Positions 41,173 through 46,097 of a stretch of 46,097 nucleotides of DNA are shown here, piece after piece. The stretch covers positions 1-46,097 of the forward strand of contig NZ_BOMY01000011.1 of NCBI RefSeq assembly GCF_016862435.1, given 5' to 3'. The notes under the pieces were generated by a model, which was given only the letters and a program-made list of their open reading frames with translations, did not search any database and had not been told where the DNA came from. This DNA comes from Paractinoplanes tereljensis (lineage in GTDB: Bacteria; Actinomycetota; Actinomycetes; Mycobacteriales; Micromonosporaceae). How positions within the stretch are numbered: the stretch's first letter is position 1; each line of letters opens with the position of its first letter. A program made the translations under genes and the position numbers.

Positions 41173-43937
41173 TTTGTGTCCTTTTCCGGCCTGGTCACAG
41201 GGTCTTGCTCGGAGTTTTCGGTGCGGTCGCCGGCCGCGCCGTTGCCCCGGCGTGCTGCTGCCTCCCCGTTGGCGATCGCGACGTTCACGATCGCCGGGAA
41301 ACTGACGGTAGCCGCATCCGCGAAGGATGGACCGCCGGGAGATCCCCCGTTGCCCTCTTTCTCCGGCTTCGCGCGATCTTCAGATGAAGAGTCGCCAACG
41401 AATTTGGAAGCTTCGATACGTCCGCGGGTGGTGCCCAGCTGCAGAGCGCTCATGATGCTGCGGATCTGCTCGGGCGAGCGTAGCGGGACGGTCGGCTCGT
41501 CCGGCTCGACCTCGACCGGGTGCCGCAGCTGGGGCGCCAGGTTGGCCTGCCGGACCCGCTTGGGCAGACCGTCCTCGGTGGCCTCCGCCTTTGGCTGCGC
41601 GGGCGGGGCCTCCGCCGGCCTCCGCTGCGCGGGCGGGGCCTCCGCCGGCCTCCGCTGCGCGGGTGGGGCCGATGTCACCGGGGCGATGCCGCGTTTCCGG
41701 CCGGCGCCCGGCTTCGGCAGGGCCTTGGTGGTCTCGCCGAGATCGGCCGGACGGCGCACCCGGCGGCGCTGCACCAGACCGTCGGCGCTGAGCCCGTCCG
41801 CCACCGAGGCGGGCACCGGCCCGCCCGGCACGGCCTCGGGGCTCTCCCGCTGGGCCGGGATCCGCGGCAGGTCGGCCTCGGGGTGCGCGACGATGCCGTT
41901 GATGGTGACCGGCTGCCCGGTGGCGGTGAGCTCGCGCAGCTGTTCGGTGCCCTGCCACTGCAGCTCGGCCAGCGAACTGCGGGACGGGTCGGCGCTGCCG
42001 GAGCCGACCAGCGGGCGGTCCGGCCCGGCCGGCAACTCGGCCGGGCCGGGACCGGTGACCACCAGCTCGCCGGGAACCAGCACGATCGCGGTCACCCCGG
42101 CGTACGGCGACTGGCGCAGCGAGACCCGGATGCCGTGCCGGTTGGCCAGCTGGGCCACCACGAACAGGCCGAGCCGGGCACTGTCGGCCGGGTCGAAGTC
42201 GGGCGGCTCGACCAGGCGCCGGTTGGCCTCATCGATCGCGTCGTGGGTCATGCCGAGGCCGCGGTCCTCGATCTCGATCGCGTAGCCGTTGGGCAGCACC
42301 TGACCGGAGACCTGGACCCGGGTGTGCGGCGGCGAATAGGAGGTGGCGTTCTCCAGGAGCTCGGCGAGCAGGTGGATGACGTCACCGACCGCGCGGCCCA
42401 GCACCGCCGACGACTCGATCGAGCGGATGTCGATCCGCTTGTAGTCCTCGACCTCACTGATCGCGCCGCGGACCACGTCGATCACCGGGACCGGGTTGCG
42501 CCAGCCGCGGCCGGGGGCGGCACCGGCCAGGATGACCAGGTCTTCGGCGTGCCGCCGCATCCGGGTGGCCAGGTGGTCGACGCGGTAGAGGTCCTCGAGC
42601 TCCTGCGGCTCGGTCTCCCGGCGCTCCATCCGGTCGAGCAGGGCGAGCTGGCGGTGCAGCAGCGTCTGGCTGCGCCGGGCGATGTTGAGGAACACCTCGT
42701 TGAGCCCGCGCCGGACGTTGGCCTCCTCGACCGCCGACTGCACGGCGGTCCGCTGCACGTCGTTGAACGCGTGGCCGAGCTGGCCGATCTCGTCCTTGCC
42801 GTACACCAGCGGGGGCGTCTCGACGTCCACGTCGACGTTCTCACCGCGCTGAAGGCGGCGCACCACATTGGGCAGCCGCTCGGTGGCCATCTCGAGCGCC
42901 TCGCCGCGCAGCCGCCGCAGCCGACCGACCATCGACCGGCCCACCTTGACCGACACGGTCACCGAGACGACGAAGGCGATCAGGCCGAGCAGCGCCGCGA
43001 GCAGCAGCTTCAGGATGATGGTGAGGGCCAGCGAGGAGGCCCGGTCGGCGAGCGTGTCGATCGCGTCGTTCTCGAAGTCGCGCAGCTGCTGGCCGGACTT
43101 CTCGTAGGCCGGGTGCCAGCTGTCCGCGCCGACCGGCGAGAGCTGACCCGACCGGCTCTGCACGATCAGCCTGTCCATCATGCGGTTGAGCTGGACGAAC
43201 GCGTCACCGGCGGCGATTTGCTGATATTGCGCGCGGCTGGCCTCGGGCATGTCCTCGACGCCCTGGGCGAGCAGGAACCGGGCGGTGCCCACGTCCTGCA
43301 CCAGAGCCATCCGCAACTCGTCGGTGAACTGACCGGTCACCGTGACCGCGGCCAGCAGCGAGTCGACCCGGCTCAGGTATTCCTGGCCGCGGCCGACCGT
43401 GGACAGCGCGCGGATCCGCCGGTCGATCTCGTCGTCGGGGAAGGTGGCGGTGGCCGCGAACATGTCGAAGCCGGACTGGATCATGCCGTTGTAGAGGTTT
43501 TGTGCGCCGAGCGGATCGAGTTCCCGGCGGTCGACGTGCCGGCGCTGCGCGGGCAGCGTGTTGATCTCGGTGAAGACCTGCTCGATGCGGTGGCGCAGGG
43601 TCTCGCTCGAGTCGCGCCAGGCGTCGCCGCCCTCGGCCGCGGTGCGGAAGTCGCTGATCGCCCGGTCGGTGGCGGTGCGCTGCTGGCCGAGCAGGCCGAC
43701 CGAGGCGCTCGGGTCGGCCAGGAACTGCACCGTGAGGCGGCGCTCCCGCTGCAACTCGCCGATGATGACCTCACCCGGGTTGCCCACCGTGTTGGCGAGC
43801 GTGCGGGCGGCGAGCAGGTTGAGGGCCGGCCCGGCGGTGAGCGCGGTCGCGAAGATCCACAGTGCGAGCAGCGCCACGAGCGGAACCGTGACCATGGTGA
43901 TGATCTTCGAACGGATCGACCAGTTGCGGGTTCTCAT
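41169..43937 (-). CDS. Conservon sensor kinase-like protein (CvnA-like)
   Basis: A 922-residue membrane protein. Helices at about 15-36 and 315-338 enclose a nitrate/sulfonate-sensing (NIT-like) domain. A HAMP segment, a long coiled region, and a HATPase domain (about 520-640, LLENATSYSPPHTRVQVSG, IEIEDRGLGM) follow. There is no conserved phosphorylatable His of standard kinases, which is typical of CvnA. The C-terminal third is disordered and has 2.5 copies of a 10-residue APPAQRRPAE repeat. Confidence 0.92.
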   Translation of the reverse strand: MRTRNWSIRSKIITMVTVPLVALLALWIFATALTAGPALNLLAARTLANTVGNPGEVIIGELQRERRLTVQFLADPSASVGLLGQQRTATDRAISDFRTAAEGGDAWRDSSETLRHRIEQVFTEINTLPAQRRHVDRRELDPLGAQNLYNGMIQSGFDMFAATATFPDDEIDRRIRALSTVGRGQEYLSRVDSLLAAVTVTGQFTDELRMALVQDVGTARFLLAQGVEDMPEASRAQYQQIAAGDAFVQLNRMMDRLIVQSRSGQLSPVGADSWHPAYEKSGQQLRDFENDAIDTLADRASSLALTIILKLLLAALLGLIAFVVSVTVSVKVGRSMVGRLRRLRGEALEMATERLPNVVRRLQRGENVDVDVETPPLVYGKDEIGQLGHAFNDVQRTAVQSAVEEANVRRGLNEVFLNIARRSQTLLHRQLALLDRMERRETEPQELEDLYRVDHLATRMRRHAEDLVILAGAAPGRGWRNPVPVIDVVRGAISEVEDYKRIDIRSIESSAVLGRAVGDVIHLLAELLENATSYSPPHTRVQVSGQVLPNGYAIEIEDRGLGMTHDAIDEANRRLVEPPDFDPADSARLGLFVVAQLANRHGIRVSLRQSPYAGVTAIVLVPGELVVTGPGPAELPAGPDRPLVGSGSADPSRSSLAELQWQGTEQLRELTATGQPVTINGIVAHPEADLPRIPAQRESPEAVPGGPVPASVADGLSADGLVQRRRVRRPADLGETTKALPKPGAGRKRGIAPVTSAPPAQRRPAEAPPAQRRPAEAPPAQPKAEATEDGLPKRVRQANLAPQLRHPVEVEPDEPTVPLRSPEQIRSIMSALQLGTTRGRIEASKFVGDSSSEDRAKPEKEGNGGSPGGPSFADAATVSFPAIVNVAIANGEAAARRGNGAAGDRTENSEQDPVTRPEKDTK
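41596..41670. repeat. Tandem 30-bp repeat inside the sensor gene
   Basis: Two complete copies (41596-41625, 41626-41655) and a half copy, in frame, giving the APPAQRRPAE repeats in the disordered tail. Copy number may vary between strains. Confidence 0.85.
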
Positions 43938-44207
43938 CAGGCTCCGCCCGAAGGGTTGACAGGTCGCTGGACGTCACCGACCGCGTGCGCCTTCGCGAGA
44001 ATACGTAAATCCTTCAACCGGAGCTACCGTCAACCAATAGAAATATGTGTTAACTGTCCTAATTGTCCAGGGAGATTGGCATCTCGGAGAGCGCGCTCCC
44101 ACAGTCGTTCATGTGACAGACCCGCAACATCCCGCTACGGATGAGCGGAAAGGGGATTGACGACCGGCAGTGAGTGGGAATACCGGCGGTGAAGAAGGAG
44201 GAGGCCG
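43938..44207. promoter_or_regulatory. Divergent promoter region, AT-rich core
   Basis: 270 bp between the conservon and the FVDSP pair, with an AT-rich core (about 44000-44065). No consensus promoter or palindrome stands out; the + gene has AAGGAGG at about 44195-44201. Confidence 0.35.
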
Positions 44208-44843
44208 ATGTCCCCCACACTCACCATCGTCCTGATCATCGTCGTCCTGGTGGTCATCGCCGCGATCGCGTACGGCGTGCAGGCCGGCAGACGCAAGAAG
44301 CTGCAGAGCACCTTCGGGCCGGAGTACGACCGTGTGGTGGCCGACACCGGCAACCGCACCGAGGCCGAGAAGGAACTGCGCGAGCGAGAGAGGCGGCACG
44401 CCGAGCTGGAGCTCAAGGAGCTCAGCCCGGAGGCGCAGGCGGAGTACCGCACCGCGTGGGAAGAGGTTCAGATTCAGTTCGTGGACAGCCCGTCCGAGGC
44501 CGTAGGCACCGCCGACGAACTGGTCACCCGGCTGATCGCCGAACGCGGTTACCCCACCGGAGAGTACGACGAGCAGCTCGGCGCACTGTCGGTCGAGCAT
44601 GCCAGCACGTTGCAGCACTACCGCGACGCGCACGAGATCAGCGAACGGAACACGGGTGGCGCGGCCAGCACCGAAGACCTCCGCCAGGCCCTGGTGCACT
44701 ACCGGGCGCTGTTCGCCGACCTGCTCGGAACCGCCGCGGTATCGACGAATCCTGGTACTACTACAACCGTTCCCGAAGAAGCGCCGGCGCCCGCTCCCCG
44801 GACGGCCGCCGACATCGACGCCGCCCCCGACAAGAGCCGCTGA
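44208..44843 (+). CDS. Membrane-anchored FVDSP-domain protein
   Basis: A 211-residue protein. One N-terminal helix (5-25), a charged coiled coil (about 40-75), then a domain with AWEEVQIQFVDSP (83-95), EAVGTADELVTRLI and a final STEDLRQALVHYRALFADLLG. The same domain recurs at the C-terminus of the next gene product (W/F-x-E-VQ-x-x-FVDSP ... TE-x-LR ... YR). Similar proteins exist in actinobacteria, but I know no function. It ends 14 bp before the next gene. Confidence 0.75.
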   Translation: MSPTLTIVLIIVVLVVIAAIAYGVQAGRRKKLQSTFGPEYDRVVADTGNRTEAEKELRERERRHAELELKELSPEAQAEYRTAWEEVQIQFVDSPSEAVGTADELVTRLIAERGYPTGEYDEQLGALSVEHASTLQHYRDAHEISERNTGGAASTEDLRQALVHYRALFADLLGTAAVSTNPGTTTTVPEEAPAPAPRTAADIDAAPDKSR

Positions 44844-44857
44844 GGGAGTCATCTGCC

Positions 44858-45817
44858 ATGAAGTTCTTCTCCAACGAGGCCAAAGAGAACGACCCCGGTT
44901 ACGACCGCTCGGACGTGGCGACGTCCGAGCCGGTAGCCGTGCCGCAGCAGCGCGCCGGCTCCCCCTGGAACGACAGCCCGGGTGACTCGGACTTCCACGA
45001 GCCGCAGCACCGCGACCCGTCCTCCGACTCCGATTCCGACTCCTCCACCGAGGATGACCGGCCGACCGACAGCGTCACCACCGACGACGAGGTCGCCGAC
45101 CAGGAAGACCGCGACCGGACCGACGAGGAGCCCGAGGTCGAACGGCTCTCCGACCCGATCACCACCACCTACGGCCCGGACGGCGCCGTGACCCACTCGG
45201 ACGACCCGGTCACCGAGGACGAGACCGACTCGTCGCTCAAGGACGAGGAGTTCGACCGCCCCGAGGCGGCCACCGACGAGCCCCTCTCCGACTCCGACTC
45301 CGACTCCGACCGCGACGACCCGGACCGGGACGACGAGACTCTCGTCGACTCCGATCGCGACGGGGAGCCGGATGCCGTGGTCGAGGAGCCGCCTGCCGAC
45401 GAGCCCTTGGTCGAGGAGCCGGTCGCCGAGGACGAGCCGAAGTCCGAGATCAACGGGGCGCCGGTTGCCGTCGACCCCGAGCCGGTGCCCGCCCTCGACA
45501 CCGAGGAGACCCCGGTCGTGGCGGCCGTGCCCGTCGGCGCCACCCCCGGCAGCGTGCCGGCGACGCCGCTGGATCGGCTCTTCACCGACGGCGACTCGTT
45601 CGCCGAGCGGTTCCGGGACATCCAGCTGCGCTTCGTGGACAGTCCCAAGGAAGCCACCGCCGAAGCGGCCACGCTGGTCGGCGAGGCCGTCGACAAGCTG
45701 ACCTCGGCGCTGAACTCGCAGAAGGAATCCCTCGGCGGCGAGTCCGACGACACCGAGCAGCTCCGGGTCCAGCTGCGCGGCTACCGCGACCTGCTCAACC
45801 GGTTGACCGGCCTCTGA
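44858..45817 (+). CDS. Acidic Asp/Ser-rich protein with C-terminal FVDSP domain
   Basis: A 319-residue protein. Residues about 1-230 are highly acidic and disordered, with Asp-Ser repeats (SDSDSDSS, SDSDSDRDD) and many Glu/Pro. Residues 248-319 form a helical domain shared with the preceding gene: FRDIQLRFVDSP, EAATLVGEAVDKL, TEQLRVQLRGYRDLLNRLTGL. The ATG at 44858 is chosen, with TGAGGGAG upstream. A terminator follows. Confidence 0.75.
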   Translation: MKFFSNEAKENDPGYDRSDVATSEPVAVPQQRAGSPWNDSPGDSDFHEPQHRDPSSDSDSDSSTEDDRPTDSVTTDDEVADQEDRDRTDEEPEVERLSDPITTTYGPDGAVTHSDDPVTEDETDSSLKDEEFDRPEAATDEPLSDSDSDSDRDDPDRDDETLVDSDRDGEPDAVVEEPPADEPLVEEPVAEDEPKSEINGAPVAVDPEPVPALDTEETPVVAAVPVGATPGSVPATPLDRLFTDGDSFAERFRDIQLRFVDSPKEATAEAATLVGEAVDKLTSALNSQKESLGGESDDTEQLRVQLRGYRDLLNRLTGL

Positions 45818-45831
45818 CCGTCGCAAGCAAA

Positions 45832-45866
45832 GAAGGGGAGCCCTCGGGCTCCCCTTCCTTCGTTTC
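45832..45866 (+). terminator. Intrinsic terminator
   Basis: Stem GAAGGGGAGCCC at 45832-45843 with its complement at 45846-45857, followed by CTTCGTTT. Ends the FVDSP operon. Confidence 0.85.
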
Positions 45867-45924
45867 CGCGTTGCGGCACCGGCCGCGACCCGCTTCCCGG
45901 TCGTGCCGGTCGCCGCCTGATCGT

Positions 45925-45955
45925 CACTGCCGTTTCACTGCCGTCCCACTGCCGT
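45925..45955. repeat. Three 9-bp direct repeats at 11-bp period
   Basis: CACTGCCGT at 45925-45933, 45936-45944 and 45947-45955: exact copies, each 11 bp from the last. This matches sites of SARP or OmpR-type regulators. It lies in a gene-free end of the window, so the target gene is outside. Confidence 0.8.
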
Positions 45956-45985
45956 CGCCCTGACCAGCAACTTTGCCCAGCGAAG

Positions 45986-46010
45986 GGCCGGCCCCAAGCG
46001 GGAGCCGGCC
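45986..46010. terminator. Hairpin, probable terminator of a gene beyond the window
   Basis: GGCCGGC at 45986-45992 pairs with GCCGGCC at 46004-46010, with inner CCC/GGG. From there to 46097 the sequence holds three copies of CGATGCCGC (about 46014, 46060, 46089) and a CCGCGC-TTC-GCGCGG hairpin, with no gene. It runs off the window. Confidence 0.5.
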
Positions 46011-46097
46011 ACACGATGCCGCCGGGCAGGTCAGCCCCGCGCTTCGCGCGGCTCGCGCCACGATGCCGCAGGGTGGGCCAGCTCGCCGCGATGCCGC

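Noticed and set aside
1..46097. tRNA, rRNA, CRISPR arrays, insertion sequences or prophage
   Set aside because: No cloverleaf-like, rRNA-like, regularly spaced repeat array or transposase/integrase sequence was recognised in either strand.

Overview
The window is a chromosomal segment of a high-GC Gram-positive bacterium. G+C is very high, GTG starts are common, and genes are tightly packed with 4-bp ATGA/GTGA overlaps. It carries a roadblock/DUF742/GTPase conservon, a SARP-type regulator, a GAF-ANTAR protein, a GPGG-motif small membrane protein and a c-di-AMP riboswitch in front of an NlpC/P60 hydrolase. Together these point to a filamentous actinomycete, most likely Micromonosporaceae such as Actinoplanes. 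That placement is inferred from gene families, not from a database match. I found no rRNA, tRNA, CRISPR array, transposase or phage gene; this looks like ordinary chromosomal backbone with accessory regulators.

Layout. 0-7 kb: a divergent pair of secreted DUF4360 proteins, then a MacB-like efflux operon (lipoprotein, membrane fusion protein, ATPase, permease) divergent from an OmpR-type two-component system. 7-13.9 kb: EamA-like transporter, APH-fold kinase, SerA, a disordered membrane protein, an orphan NarL-type regulator, a short SARP-like DNA-binding protein and a methyltransferase. 14-20.5 kb: a MarR-DHA2 efflux operon, a GAF-ANTAR protein with a hairpin in its leader, two small membrane proteins, the riboswitch-controlled NlpC/P60 hydrolase and a group 2 sigma factor.

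21-26.1 kb: SDR, thymidylate-kinase-like protein, then a compact run of nucleotidyltransferase, BON protein, metallophosphoesterase, a GPGG small membrane protein behind a near-consensus sigma-B-type promoter, an MHYT sensor and a RelA/SpoT-like HD hydrolase. 26.1-33.5 kb: a GH13 alpha-glucosidase and a xylose locus (xylA-xylB-MFS divergent from a ROK regulator), then a MarR regulator. 33.6-39.8 kb: a VWA/solute-binding fusion protein, a lactonase-like propeller protein, a putative zinc protein, an LppX-type lipoprotein, and divergent from it a SARP regulator fused to three membrane helices and a helix-hairpin-helix-like tail.

39.8-46.1 kb: a complete conservon (sensor kinase-like protein, roadblock, DUF742, GTPase), then two proteins sharing a previously unfamiliar C-terminal FVDSP domain, one membrane-anchored and one attached to a long acidic Asp/Ser-rich region. 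The window ends with three 9-bp direct repeats at 11-bp spacing.

The most interesting items are the membrane-tethered SARP, the FVDSP-domain pair, the NTase-BON-phosphoesterase to MHYT-HD block with its sigma-B-type promoter, the riboswitch whose expression platform is almost absent, and several direct-repeat operator candidates.
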